From assembly GCA_943912855.1 (NCBI GenBank), contig CALTVC010000012.1, positions 1 through 64,000 on the forward strand: 64,000 nucleotides of DNA. Direction: 5' to 3'. The DNA is from an uncultured Flavobacterium sp. (GTDB lineage Bacteria > Bacteroidota > Bacteroidia > Flavobacteriales > Flavobacteriaceae). The translations under genes were made by a program, and so were the position numbers. Of the stretch, positions 9,157 through 17,298 are shown piece after piece; within the stretch, counting starts at the first letter, position 1, and the number at the start of each line of letters is the position of its first letter. The notes below the pieces were generated by a model. It saw only the letters and a list, made by a program, of their open reading frames with translations. It did not search any database and was not told the DNA's origin.

Positions 9157-10275
9157 TTAATTATTGTGTTTACCTTTTTCTATATTCTCAATGAACTGGT
9201 CAAACAGGTAACTCGCATCATGTGGCCCCGGGCTCGCCTCAGGGTGATACTGTACCGAAAAACAGTTCTTATTCTTCATACGCATACCGGCAACAGTGCC
9301 ATCGTTTACGTGAACGTGTGTAATTTCAAAATCGGGATGCTTCTCCAGTGCTTCCCTATCTACCGCGAAACCGTGGTTCTGCGACGTTATTTCACCTTTA
9401 CCGTTAATGATGTTCTTAACCGGGTGATTAATTCCCCTATGACCATTAAACATCTTGTAGGTAGGTATTCCGTTAGCAAGAGCCAACACCTGGTGACCAA
9501 GACATATACCAAATACAGGCTGGTCATCAGCAAGGATTTGACGGGCTACTTCCTGCGCGCTGTAAAGCGGATCAGGGTCGCCGGGACCGTTAGAAAGGAA
9601 GAAACCATCTGGATTAAACTCTTTCAGGTCGGCATAGGTAGCGTCAAAAGGATATACCTTTATGTAGCAATCTCTTTTTTCAAGGTTACGAAGGATGTTC
9701 TTCTTTATACCAAGGTCCAAAGCAGAAATTTTGTATTTTGCTTCAGGGTTACCTATAAAATAAGGCTCTTTGGTAGAAACTTTACTACTAAGTTCAAGAC
9801 CTTTCATATCAGGAATAGCAGCAAGACGAGCTTTCAGGTCTTCAATATCAAAATCCTGTTCTGTAGAAATCACCGCATTCTGAGCACCATTATCGCGAAT
9901 GTAGCTAACAAGCGCACGGGTATCAACATCCGATATTGCCACAAGATTGTGTTTTTCAAAATACTGTTGAAGACTTTCTGTAGAGTTAACCCTTGAATGA
10001 TTAAAGCTAAAGTTCTTAACAACAAGTCCTGAAATCATTATCTCATCCGCTTCAATATCCTCATCATTAACACCATAATTACCTATATGGGCATTAGATG
10101 CTACCATAATTTGCCCGTAATACGACGGGTCAGTAAAAATTTCCTGGTAACCAGTCATTCCGGTATTAAAGCATACCTCACCAAAAACTGTACCTGCCAG
10201 GCCTACTGATTTACCATAGAATATGGTTCCGTCTGCCAGTAAAAGTATCGCTTTGTCCCTGTTTTTGTATTTCAT
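9157..10275 (-). CDS. carA: Carbamoyl-phosphate synthase small (glutaminase) subunit
   Basis: Hydrolyses glutamine and channels ammonia to CarB to make carbamoyl phosphate for arginine and pyrimidine synthesis. An N-terminal CPSase domain (MTGYQEIFTDPSYYGQ, 40-55) is followed by a class I glutamine amidotransferase domain with nucleophile C258 (GICLGHQ) and H344/E346 in YHPEASPGP. The length is 372 residues. carB is not in the window, so the two subunits are unlinked here. A 24-bp palindrome overlaps the expected -33 position of its promoter and may be an operator. Confidence 0.97.
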   Translation of the reverse strand: MKYKNRDKAILLLADGTIFYGKSVGLAGTVFGEVCFNTGMTGYQEIFTDPSYYGQIMVASNAHIGNYGVNDEDIEADEIMISGLVVKNFSFNHSRVNSTESLQQYFEKHNLVAISDVDTRALVSYIRDNGAQNAVISTEQDFDIEDLKARLAAIPDMKGLELSSKVSTKEPYFIGNPEAKYKISALDLGIKKNILRNLEKRDCYIKVYPFDATYADLKEFNPDGFFLSNGPGDPDPLYSAQEVARQILADDQPVFGICLGHQVLALANGIPTYKMFNGHRGINHPVKNIINGKGEITSQNHGFAVDREALEKHPDFEITHVHVNDGTVAGMRMKNKNCFSVQYHPEASPGPHDASYLFDQFIENIEKGKHNN

Positions 10276-10303
10276 TTATGTAGTATGTGTTGTTGTGTTG
10301 CGT

Positions 10304-10312
10304 GCAAATTTA
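10304..10312 (-). promoter_or_regulatory. -7 box of carA promoter
   Basis: TAAATTTGC on the minus strand, matching TAnnTTTGC, 28 nt before the carA ATG. The usual TTTG at -33 is not obvious; that place is taken by the inverted repeat at 10331-10354. Confidence 0.6.
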
Positions 10313-10330
10313 CTATAATTTTTCGTGTTG

Positions 10331-10354
10331 GTAAAAGTATCGCATTACTTTTAC
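10331..10354. promoter_or_regulatory. Possible operator upstream of carA
   Basis: Perfect 9-bp inverted repeat GTAAAAGTA / TACTTTTAC with a 6-nt spacer. It begins 18 nt upstream of the carA -7 box and so overlaps the -33 region. Size and place fit a dimeric repressor or activator site, but the regulator is unknown. Confidence 0.4.
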
Positions 10355-10391
10355 ATTAAGCGTAGCCGATAACGGTTAAGCTATACAAAAA

Positions 10392-10421
10392 AAAAGGACA
10401 AACTATACAGTTTATCCTTTT
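10392..10421 (-). terminator. Terminator of the ribosomal protein operon after rplQ
   Basis: 13-bp stem with one mismatch (10392-10404 with 10409-10421) and loop ATAC. The A run at 10387-10395 gives a U tract on the minus strand. It lies 28 nt past the rplQ stop. Confidence 0.75.
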
Positions 10422-10449
10422 CTTATATTGAAAAATCAAATGCTCATGA

Positions 10450-10941
10450 TTATTCAGTAGCTTCAGTGTTTTCAGCTGAATCAACAGCAGGAGCTTCAGT
10501 TGCAGGGGCAGCATCGGCTTTTTTAGCAGTACGGCTACGACGGGTTGTTTTCTTAACCTCTTTCTTAGCAACATTGTACAGTTCATTGAAGTCTACAAGT
10601 TCGATCATTGCCATATCAGCGTTGTCACCAAGACGGTTACCAAGCTTAATAATACGAGTGTATCCACCCGGACGATCGCCTACTTTAGCAGCTACTTCGC
10701 GGAAAAGCTCAGTAACAGCATACTTGTTACGTAGGTAAGCAAATACTATACGCCTGTTGTGTGTAGTATCCTCTTTTGATTTAGTTACCAATGGCTCTAT
10801 GTATTGTTTAAGAGCCTTGGCTTTAGCCACAGTCGTATTAATACGCTTGTGTTCTATAAGTGAGCAAGCCATGTTAGCCAGCATCAGTTTCCTGTGACCA
10901 GCTTGCCTGCTTAGGTGATTAACTTTTTTACCGTGTCTCAT
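10450..10941 (-). CDS. rplQ: 50S ribosomal protein L17
   Basis: Large-subunit protein near the peptide exit tunnel. The N-terminal core MRHGKKVNHLSRQAGHRKLM is diagnostic. The core ends near residue 120 and a lysine- then alanine/glutamate-rich tail runs to residue 163, making the protein longer than the roughly 127 residues in E. coli; such tails are common in Bacteroidota. It is the last gene of the long ribosomal cluster, 37 nt after rpoA, and is followed by a terminator. Confidence 0.97.
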   Translation of the reverse strand: MRHGKKVNHLSRQAGHRKLMLANMACSLIEHKRINTTVAKAKALKQYIEPLVTKSKEDTTHNRRIVFAYLRNKYAVTELFREVAAKVGDRPGGYTRIIKLGNRLGDNADMAMIELVDFNELYNVAKKEVKKTTRRSRTAKKADAAPATEAPAVDSAENTEATE

Positions 10942-10954
10942 TGTCTGTAACTTT

Positions 10955-10980
10955 AAACCAAGCCCTTACGGGCTATGGTT
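10955..10980 (-). other. Hairpin between rpoA and rplQ
   Basis: AACCAAGCCC / GGGCTATGGTT around a TTAC loop with one bulged base, directly at the rpoA stop codon. There is no U tract, so it is more likely an mRNA processing or stability structure than a terminator. Confidence 0.4.
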
Positions 10981-11971
10981 ATTCTTTATCTAATTTGTAT
11001 TTGCTTAGATCCATCCCGAAGTGAAGGTTTTTAGAAGCTACAAGCTCATCAAGCTCTGTAAGCGACTTTTTACCGAAGTTACGGAACTTCATTAAGTCAT
11101 TTTTATTAAATGATACCAGATCTCCTAATGTATCCACTTCAGCCGCTTTTAAGCAATTAAGCGCCCTTACAGACAGATCCATGTCTACAAGCTTCGTCTT
11201 AAGAAGCTGCCTCATGTGAAGAGATTCTTCATCATAAGATTCTGTTTGGGCAATTTCATCGGCCTCCAGGGTTATCCTTTCATCAGAGAACAACATAAAG
11301 TGATGTATCAGCGTTTTTGCTGCCTCTGTAAGCGCATCTTTAGGGTGGATAGAACCGTCTGTAACAATTTCGAATACAAGTTTCTCGTAGTCAGTTTTTT
11401 GTTCAACACGGAAGTTTTCTATCGTATATTTTACATTCTTTACCGGAGTAAAGATTGAATCTGTAAAAATAGTTCCTATAGGAGCGTTTTGCTTTTTATT
11501 TTCTTCAGCCGGCACATAACCACGTCCTTTTTCAATGGTAAGTTCCATGTTTATGTTTATGCTGCTGTCCATGTTGCAGATAACAAGTTCAGGGTTTAAT
11601 ACCTGGAAACCTGAGATGAACTTCTGGAAGTCACCCGCAGTAAGCTGGTCTTTACCAGTAAATGATATAGAAACAGACTCGTTGTCTACATCTTCTATCT
11701 GGCGCTTAAAGCGAACCTGCTTAAGGTTTAGAATAATTTCTGTAACATCTTCAACAACCCCGGGGATAGTAGAAAACTCATGCTCAACACCTTCTATACG
11801 AACAGATGAAACAGCATAACCTTCCAACGAAGAAAGCAAAACTCTTCTAAGTGCGTTACCAACTGTCAATCCATAACCTGGTTCCAAAGGGCGGAATTCA
11901 AACTTCCCTTGGAAATCGGTTGAATCGATCATGATAACTTTATCGGGCTTCTGAAAATTAAATATTGCCAT
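10979..11971 (-). CDS. rpoA: RNA polymerase alpha subunit
   Basis: Assembles RNA polymerase as a dimer and contacts activators and UP elements. The N-terminal domain (FEFRPLEPGYGLTVGNALRRVLLSSLEG, quoted in part, residues about 25-50) and the C-terminal DNA-binding domain (LDMSVRAL-like NCLKAAEVDTLGDLV to FGKKSLTELDEL, about 260-315) are both complete in 330 residues. It sits 23 nt after rpsD and before rplQ, the common alpha-operon order. Confidence 0.98.
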   Translation of the reverse strand: MAIFNFQKPDKVIMIDSTDFQGKFEFRPLEPGYGLTVGNALRRVLLSSLEGYAVSSVRIEGVEHEFSTIPGVVEDVTEIILNLKQVRFKRQIEDVDNESVSISFTGKDQLTAGDFQKFISGFQVLNPELVICNMDSSININMELTIEKGRGYVPAEENKKQNAPIGTIFTDSIFTPVKNVKYTIENFRVEQKTDYEKLVFEIVTDGSIHPKDALTEAAKTLIHHFMLFSDERITLEADEIAQTESYDEESLHMRQLLKTKLVDMDLSVRALNCLKAAEVDTLGDLVSFNKNDLMKFRNFGKKSLTELDELVASKNLHFGMDLSKYKLDKE

Positions 11972-11994
11972 ATTGTCGACTAAAATGTCAATTA

Positions 11995-12600
11995 TTATTT
12001 GTTATACAACTCAACGATTAGTTGTTCTTTGATGTTTTCCGGTATCTGGATCCTGGCTGGTACACTTACAAAAGTACCTTCCTTAGTATCGTTGTTCCAG
12101 GTAATCCACTCATATACATGAGCAGAGTTTGATAAAGAATTTGTGATTACATCAAGTGATTTTGATTTCTCACGTACAGCAACTTTATCGCCGGCTTTTA
12201 GTATGTAAGAAGGGATGTTTACCACCTCACCGTTTACAGTGATATGACGGTGGCCAACGATTTGACGAGCAGCCCTACGAGAAGGTGCTACACCCATCCT
12301 GAATACTACGTTATCTAGCCTAGACTCACATAGTTGAAGTAGAACTTCACCTGTTACGCCTTTAGTAGCAGCAGCTTGCTCATATAGGTTCCTGAATTGT
12401 TTTTCAAGGATACCGTAAGAGTATTTAGCTTTCTGTTTCTCCATTAGCTGGATAGCATATTCAGATTTTTTACCCCTTTTTTTGGCTAAACCATGTTGTC
12501 CCGGAGGGTAATTTCTTTTTTCGAAGGCTTTGTCATCTCCGAAGATCGCTTCACCGAATTTACGGGCGATTTTAGTTTTTGGACCAGTATATCTTGCCAT
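11995..12600 (-). CDS. rpsD: 30S ribosomal protein S4
   Basis: Primary 16S rRNA-binding protein that nucleates small-subunit assembly. It starts MARYTGPKTKIARKFGEA and carries an S4 RNA-binding domain (about residues 92-155, LCESRLDNVVFRMGVAPSRRAARQ). The length of 201 residues is normal. A 91-nt spacer with a long hairpin separates it from rpsK, unlike the 2-20 nt gaps elsewhere in the cluster. S4 is a known feedback regulator of its own operon in other bacteria. Confidence 0.98.
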   Translation of the reverse strand: MARYTGPKTKIARKFGEAIFGDDKAFEKRNYPPGQHGLAKKRGKKSEYAIQLMEKQKAKYSYGILEKQFRNLYEQAAATKGVTGEVLLQLCESRLDNVVFRMGVAPSRRAARQIVGHRHITVNGEVVNIPSYILKAGDKVAVREKSKSLDVITNSLSNSAHVYEWITWNNDTKEGTFVSVPARIQIPENIKEQLIVELYNK

Positions 12601-12616
12601 TTCTAAAAATTAAAAT

Positions 12617-12669
12617 GAACAGGGGATTATGAATTCAGGTTCCATCCTCCGATAATCCCTACCCTGTTC
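12617..12669 (-). other. Long hairpin in the rpsK-rpsD spacer (possible S4 leader structure)
   Basis: The outer arms GAACAGGG (12617-12624) and CCCTGTTC (12662-12669) pair. The inner arms GATTAT (12625-12630) and ATAATC (12652-12657) continue the stem across a 4-nt bulge. The apical loop holds about 21 nt and no U tract follows. It lies 16 nt before rpsD. Confidence 0.5.
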
Positions 12670-12691
12670 TTGATTATACTCTAATATAAAA

Positions 12692-13075
12692 TTAAACTCT
12701 CCTTCTTTTTGGAGGGCGACAACCGTTGTGCGGTAGTGGAGTTACGTCAATGATCTCAGTAACTTCTATGCCTCCATTATGAAGCGACCTGATAGCTGAC
12801 TCACGTCCGTTACCCGGGCCTTTAACGTAAACCTTAACTTTCTTAAGGCCTGCTTCAAGAGCAACTTTGCTACAATCTTCAGCAGCCATCTGAGCAGCAT
12901 AAGGTGTGTTCTTTTTAGAACCACGGAAACCCATTTTACCTGCAGATGACCAAGAAATAACTTCACCTTTCTTGTTTGTAAGAGAGATGATGATGTTATT
13001 GAAAGTCGCACTAATATGAGCTTCGCCTGTAGATTCTACAATAACTTTACGTTTTTTTGTACTCGCTTTAGCCAT
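12692..13075 (-). CDS. rpsK: 30S ribosomal protein S11
   Basis: Binds the 16S rRNA platform next to the E site and the Shine-Dalgarno helix. It has the GEAHISATFNNIIISLTN and GPGNGRESAIRSL segments and the C-terminal HNGCRPPKRRRV. The length is 127 residues. It is 8 nt downstream of rpsM. Confidence 0.98.
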   Translation of the reverse strand: MAKASTKKRKVIVESTGEAHISATFNNIIISLTNKKGEVISWSSAGKMGFRGSKKNTPYAAQMAAEDCSKVALEAGLKKVKVYVKGPGNGRESAIRSLHNGGIEVTEIIDVTPLPHNGCRPPKRRRV

Positions 13076-13083
13076 ACTACTTA

Positions 13084-13458
13084 TTATTTAGTTGCTTTTT
13101 TCTTGTTAGCAACAGTTTTCCTCTTACCTTTTCTTGTCCTTGAGTTATTCTTGGTACGTTGGCCACGTAGTGGAAGACCGGCTCTGTGACGGATTCCTCT
13201 GTAGCAACCTATGTCCATAAGGCGCTTAATGTTAAGCTGGATTTCAGAACGAAGTTCACCTTCAATCTTGAAGAAAGAAACAGCCTCACGAATAGCGCTT
13301 ATCTCATCGTCATTCCAAGTGTTTACTTTTTTGTCTTCGCTAACCTGAGCTTTGCTTAATATTTCTTGTGCCCTGCTTCTACCAATACCGAAGATATAGG
13401 TCAAAGCAATAACTCCACGTTTGTTTTTTGGTATGTCTACCCCTGCAATTCGTGCCAT
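13084..13458 (-). CDS. rpsM: 30S ribosomal protein S13
   Basis: Small-subunit head protein that contacts the P-site tRNA and the 50S bridge. It begins MARIAGVDIPKNKRGVIALT and ends with the basic tail RTRKGKRKTVANKKKATK; RGIRHRAGLPLRGQRT is the family signature. The length is 124 residues. The gap from rpmJ is 2 nt. Confidence 0.98.
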   Translation of the reverse strand: MARIAGVDIPKNKRGVIALTYIFGIGRSRAQEILSKAQVSEDKKVNTWNDDEISAIREAVSFFKIEGELRSEIQLNIKRLMDIGCYRGIRHRAGLPLRGQRTKNNSRTRKGKRKTVANKKKATK

Positions 13459-13460
13459 AA

Positions 13461-13577
13461 TTATCCTTGCCTTTGTTTAAATCTAGGATTCTTTTTGTTT
13501 ATTACATATAATCTGCCTTTCCTGCGTACAATGATGCAGTCGGCACTTCTTTTCTTAACTGATGCTCTTACTTTCAT
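13461..13577 (-). CDS. rpmJ: 50S ribosomal protein L36
   Basis: Very small (38-residue) large-subunit protein, easily missed. The translation starts MKVRASVKKRSADC, continues IIVRRKGRLYVINKKNPRFK and ends QRQG. The zinc-ribbon pattern is incomplete: C14 is present but the later cysteine and histidine ligands of the zinc-binding form are replaced, so this looks like the zinc-independent form. It sits between infA (14 nt) and rpsM (2 nt), its usual place. Confidence 0.95.
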   Translation of the reverse strand: MKVRASVKKRSADCIIVRRKGRLYVINKKNPRFKQRQG

Positions 13578-13591
13578 TTTAGTATTTAGCT

Positions 13592-13807
13592 TTAGTATCT
13601 ATAAGTAATTCTTGCTTTAGACAAATCATAAGGACTCATTTCCAGTTTCACCTTGTCACCCGGAAGCAACTTAATGTAGTGCATACGCATCTTACCTGAA
13701 ATATGAGCAATTACCACATGCCCGTTCTCTAATTCAACACGGAACATAGCATTTGATAATGCCTCAATTATTGATCCGTCCTGTTCTATTGCTGATTGTT
13801 TTGCCAT
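13592..13807 (-). CDS. infA: Translation initiation factor IF-1
   Basis: Binds the A site of the 30S subunit during initiation. A single S1-like OB fold of 71 residues, with IEQDGSIIEALSNAMFRVEL and LLPGDKVKLEMSPYDL. It lies between secY (8 nt) and rpmJ (14 nt), as is common in Bacteroidota. Confidence 0.97.
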   Translation of the reverse strand: MAKQSAIEQDGSIIEALSNAMFRVELENGHVVIAHISGKMRMHYIKLLPGDKVKLEMSPYDLSKARITYRY

Positions 13808-13815
13808 AAAAATTA

Positions 13816-15159
13816 TTAAGCTACTGCTTTTCTATTTTTACCACTCTTCATCAGACCGTCGTAATGCTTGTTAAGCAGGTACGTATTAATCTGCTGTATG
13901 GTATCGATTGCAACCCCTACCACTATAAGCAGCGATGTACCACCATAAAACAATGCCCACTGTGATTGTACGCCGAAGCTGTGCACTACTGCCGGGAACA
14001 CGGCCAGAAATGCCAGAAACAACGAACCTGGGAATGTAATAAGCGACATAATCCTATCCAGGTAATCTCCGGTCTCTACACCTGGCCTTACGCCCGGTAT
14101 AAAACCTCCACTCCTTTTAAGGTCATCTGCCATCTTGTTAGTAGGTACTGTAATCGCGGTGTAAAAGTACGTAAAAATTATAATTAATAACGCAAATACA
14201 ACATTATAGGCTAAACCAAACACATCCTGGAACTTAGCAGTAACAGTTTGGGCCATATCAGACTTAGAAAGGCCTGCCAGTGCCGCAGGAATAAACATAA
14301 TAGCCTGAGCAAAGATGATAGGCATTACACCACTAGCGTTAAGTTTAAGAGGAATCCACTGACGGTTACCGTCAAACATATCCTGCTCAAATTCGCCAGA
14401 TGCTGTGCGCCTTGCATACTGTACCGGTATTTTCCTTACGGCCATAACCATAAGAATACACACAATTATAACCACAAGCCATACAACAACTTCAAGAAGC
14501 AGCTTCAGAGGACCACCATTGTTCTGTGTTACCACAGAGGTAAACTCCTGTATAAAAGCTTGCGGCAGTCTTGCAATAATACCTACAAGTATCAGAAGAG
14601 AGATACCGTTTCCTATACCTTTATCGGTAATCCTTTCACCAAGCCACATTGCAAAAATGGTACCTGTTGTTAGGATAACTACCGAAGAGAAAAGGAACTG
14701 GAATGAAGTAGATGGCAGTATAAATGCCGCTTCAGGTAGCGTACGGTAAAGGTTATAGATATAACCCGGACCTTGAACCAACGTAATGGCTATGGTTAGC
14801 CAACGTGTAATCTGATTAAGAGTCCTGCGACCGCTTTCGCCCTCTTTCTGTAGTTTTTGCAGGTACGGAACAGCAATACCCATAAGCTGCACCACAATTG
14901 ATGCAGAGATATAAGGCATAATTCCCAATGCAAACACAGAAGCCTGCGAAAACGCACCTCCTGTGAATACATCGATAAGCCATCCGATACCGCCATCTGC
15001 CTGCTTGTTTAAGTTTGTAAGCCCTGCAGCATCAATACCCGGAAGTGTTACGTGTGCACCAAAACGGTATACAAGTAATAATCCCAAAGTAACTAAAATA
15101 CGGTTTTTTAGTTCTTCAATCTTCCAGACATTGTTAAATGCTTCAAAAAATTTCTTCAT
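13816..15159 (-). CDS. secY: Protein translocase subunit SecY
   Basis: Central pore of the Sec translocon in the inner membrane. Ten hydrophobic segments can be traced across 447 residues. Family marks are the plug-proximal GGIGWLIDVFTGGAFSQASVFALGIMPYI region (about residues 75-105) and PGVRPGVETGDYLDRIMSLITFPG in the large cytoplasmic loop before TM9. It is part of the spc operon, 17 nt after rplO, so co-expressed with ribosomal proteins. Confidence 0.98.
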   Translation of the reverse strand: MKKFFEAFNNVWKIEELKNRILVTLGLLLVYRFGAHVTLPGIDAAGLTNLNKQADGGIGWLIDVFTGGAFSQASVFALGIMPYISASIVVQLMGIAVPYLQKLQKEGESGRRTLNQITRWLTIAITLVQGPGYIYNLYRTLPEAAFILPSTSFQFLFSSVVILTTGTIFAMWLGERITDKGIGNGISLLILVGIIARLPQAFIQEFTSVVTQNNGGPLKLLLEVVVWLVVIIVCILMVMAVRKIPVQYARRTASGEFEQDMFDGNRQWIPLKLNASGVMPIIFAQAIMFIPAALAGLSKSDMAQTVTAKFQDVFGLAYNVVFALLIIIFTYFYTAITVPTNKMADDLKRSGGFIPGVRPGVETGDYLDRIMSLITFPGSLFLAFLAVFPAVVHSFGVQSQWALFYGGTSLLIVVGVAIDTIQQINTYLLNKHYDGLMKSGKNRKAVA

Positions 15160-15176
15160 AAGGCTTATAAATTGGA

Positions 15177-15629
15177 TTATAAAGTTACAGCTTCGCCACC
15201 GGCAGCTTCAATAGCCGCTTTAGCGCTTGCAGTAAATTTGTGGGCACTAACTTTAAGTTTTGCCTTCAGCTCTCCTCTTCCAAGAATTTTTACCACTTCA
15301 TTTTTAGTAGCAAGGCGGTTAGCCACAAGAGTTGAAAAATCAACTGTATCTGTAGCGTAGCCATTGTCTACAAGAGCTTGTAGCGTATCTAGGTTTACAC
15401 CAGCGTACTCAACACGGTTAATGTTTTTAAAACCGAATTTAGGAACACGCCTTTGAAGTGGCATCTGACCACCTTCAAAACCTATCTTTTTAGAGTAACC
15501 TGAACGTGATTTGGCACCTTTGTGGCCACGGGCAGCAGTACCGCCTTTACCAGAACCTTCACCGCGTCCTACCCTTTTATTTTGATTATGAACTGAACCT
15601 TCAGCAGGTTGTAAGTTACTTAAATTCAT
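15177..15629 (-). CDS. rplO: 50S ribosomal protein L15
   Basis: Late-assembling large-subunit protein. The glycine-rich N-terminus (KRVGRGEGSGKGGTAARGHKG) and GFEGGQMPLQRRVPKFGF are typical. The length is 150 residues. It is 13 nt after rpmD. Confidence 0.98.
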   Translation of the reverse strand: MNLSNLQPAEGSVHNQNKRVGRGEGSGKGGTAARGHKGAKSRSGYSKKIGFEGGQMPLQRRVPKFGFKNINRVEYAGVNLDTLQALVDNGYATDTVDFSTLVANRLATKNEVVKILGRGELKAKLKVSAHKFTASAKAAIEAAGGEAVTL

Positions 15630-15642
15630 TGTTGTTCAAGTA

Positions 15643-15825
15643 TTAGTTAGCTTCTTCTACAGAAACTAAGTGTTTAACTTTGTTTACCATTCCAAGGATA
15701 GCAGGAGTAGCATCGTGCTCAACAACTTGTCCAAGCTTACGCAGTCCAAGAGACTCAAGAGTCAGTTTTTGAGTTTGAGGGCAATTAATCTTGCTCTTTA
15801 CTTGTTTTACTTTTATTTTTCCCAT
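15643..15825 (-). CDS. rpmD: 50S ribosomal protein L30
   Basis: Small large-subunit protein of 60 residues with the ferredoxin-like core IKVKQVKSKINCPQTQKLTL and GLRKLGQVVEHDATPAILGM. It lies between rpsE and rplO as expected. Confidence 0.97.
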   Translation of the reverse strand: MGKIKVKQVKSKINCPQTQKLTLESLGLRKLGQVVEHDATPAILGMVNKVKHLVSVEEAN

Positions 15826-15839
15826 GATTTCTCCTTGAA

Positions 15840-16364
15840 TTAACCTTTGAATACTTTCTGTAAAGAAATGCCCCTTTGTTTTGCAACAGTTGCAGCACTC
15901 CTCATTTGAAGAAGAGCATCAAAAGTAGCTTTTACAACATTGTGAGGGTTAGATGAACCCTGAGACTTAGATAGTACATCGTGTACACCTACAGACTCAA
16001 GTACGGCACGTACAGCACCACCAGCAATAACTCCTGTACCATGAGATGCAGGCATTAGTAGTACGCGAGCACCACCAAATTTACCTTTTTGCTCATGAGG
16101 TACACTGTGTCCGCTTAGAGGAACCCTTACAAGGTTTTTCTTAGCATCTTCTACCGCTTTTGCAATAGCCTCAGAAACGTCTTTAGACTTACCAAGACCG
16201 TGGCCTACTACACCATGCTCATCACCTACTACTACGATAGCAGAGAAACCAAATGCCCTACCACCTTTAGTAACTTTAGTTACACGGTTTACAGCTACCA
16301 GGCGATCTTTAAGTTCAAGGCCGCTTGGTTTTACCAGTTCTACGTTTTTATAGTTATGATACAT
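15840..16364 (-). CDS. rpsE: 30S ribosomal protein S5
   Basis: Small-subunit protein at the mRNA entry and accuracy centre. It has the double-stranded-RNA-binding-like N-terminal domain (LVAVNRVTKVTKGGRAFGFS) and the C-terminal domain with KFGGARVLLMPASHGTGVIAGG. The length is 174 residues. The start ATG gives MYHNYKNVEL. It is 8 nt after rplR. Confidence 0.98.
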   Translation of the reverse strand: MYHNYKNVELVKPSGLELKDRLVAVNRVTKVTKGGRAFGFSAIVVVGDEHGVVGHGLGKSKDVSEAIAKAVEDAKKNLVRVPLSGHSVPHEQKGKFGGARVLLMPASHGTGVIAGGAVRAVLESVGVHDVLSKSQGSSNPHNVVKATFDALLQMRSAATVAKQRGISLQKVFKG

Positions 16365-16372
16365 AATTTGTC

Positions 16373-16723
16373 TTAGAATTTAAGTCCGGCTTCTCTTGCG
16401 CCTTCAGCTAATGATTTCACACGTCCGTGGTACAGGTAACCACCCCTATCAAAAGAGATAGTAGATACACCTGCCTGTAGCGCTCTTTCAGCAATAAGTT
16501 TGCCTACAGCTGCTGCAGTTTCAATGTTAGTACCTTTAGTAACTACACCTTCGCGAGAAGAAGCAGCTGCAAGGGTAACACCGTTAACGTCATCTATGAT
16601 TTGAGCATAGATTTCTTTATTACTCCTGAATACAGAAAGTCTTGGTTGAGATGCAGTTCCGCTTACAATCTTCCTGATCCTGTACTGAATCCTTTGTCTT
16701 CTATCAGATTTGTTTAATGCCAT
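16373..16723 (-). CDS. rplR: 50S ribosomal protein L18
   Basis: Binds 5S rRNA in the central protuberance. The basic N-terminus (MALNKSDRRQRIQYRIRKIV) and the end FDRGGYLYHGRVKSLAEGAR are diagnostic. The length is 116 residues. It is 13 nt after rplF. Confidence 0.98.
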   Translation of the reverse strand: MALNKSDRRQRIQYRIRKIVSGTASQPRLSVFRSNKEIYAQIIDDVNGVTLAAASSREGVVTKGTNIETAAAVGKLIAERALQAGVSTISFDRGGYLYHGRVKSLAEGAREAGLKF

Positions 16724-16736
16724 GATCTTTTAATTT

Positions 16737-17279
16737 TTAAGCTGATTTACCTGCTTTTCTTCTTAGTACCTCACCAACAAACTTAACACCTTTTCCTTTG
16801 TAAGGCTCAGGCTTACGGAAAGAACGGATCTTAGCAGCTACCTGACCAAGAAGTTGTTTGTCGTAAGACGTAAGTTTAATGATAGGGTTTTTACCTTTTT
16901 CTGATATTGTTTCTACAGTAACTTCAGAAACTACCTCAAGTACAATGTTATGAGAGAAACCTAAAGCTATATCCAGTTTTTGACCCTGGTTAGAAGCTCT
17001 GTAACCAACACCTACAAGCTCTAGAGACTTTGTAAAGCCTTCTGTAACACCTGTAATCATGTTGCTAATAAGAGCCCTGTATAATCCGTGTTTAGACCTC
17101 TGAACTTTGTGATCAGAAGACCTTTCCACTATTACCTGACCTTCTTCTATCTTAACAGTAACATCTGAGTAAGCTTGAGTAAGTTGGCCATTTTTTCCTT
17201 TTACGGTAACCACACCTTCTGCAACTTCAACAGTTACACCAGCAGGTATTGCGATTGGATTTTTACCTATTCTTGACAT
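16737..17279 (-). CDS. rplF: 50S ribosomal protein L6
   Basis: Large-subunit protein near the factor-binding stalk. It has two repeated L6 domains over 180 residues, with MSRIGKNPIAIPAGVTVEV at the start and the signature KPEPYKGKGVKFVGE near the end. It is 19 nt after rpsH. Confidence 0.98.
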   Translation of the reverse strand: MSRIGKNPIAIPAGVTVEVAEGVVTVKGKNGQLTQAYSDVTVKIEEGQVIVERSSDHKVQRSKHGLYRALISNMITGVTEGFTKSLELVGVGYRASNQGQKLDIALGFSHNIVLEVVSEVTVETISEKGKNPIIKLTSYDKQLLGQVAAKIRSFRKPEPYKGKGVKFVGEVLRRKAGKSA

Positions 17280-17298
17280 TTTTATAAAGTCTTTTAGA

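Noticed and set aside
9166..9996. 276-codon open frame on the + strand
   Set aside because: Fully antisense to carA, whose conserved motifs prove the minus strand; the translation has no recognisable domain.
10276..10449. Riboswitch upstream of carA
   Set aside because: The leader from the predicted start is too short and the inverted repeat lies upstream of the -7 box, so a DNA-binding site is more likely.
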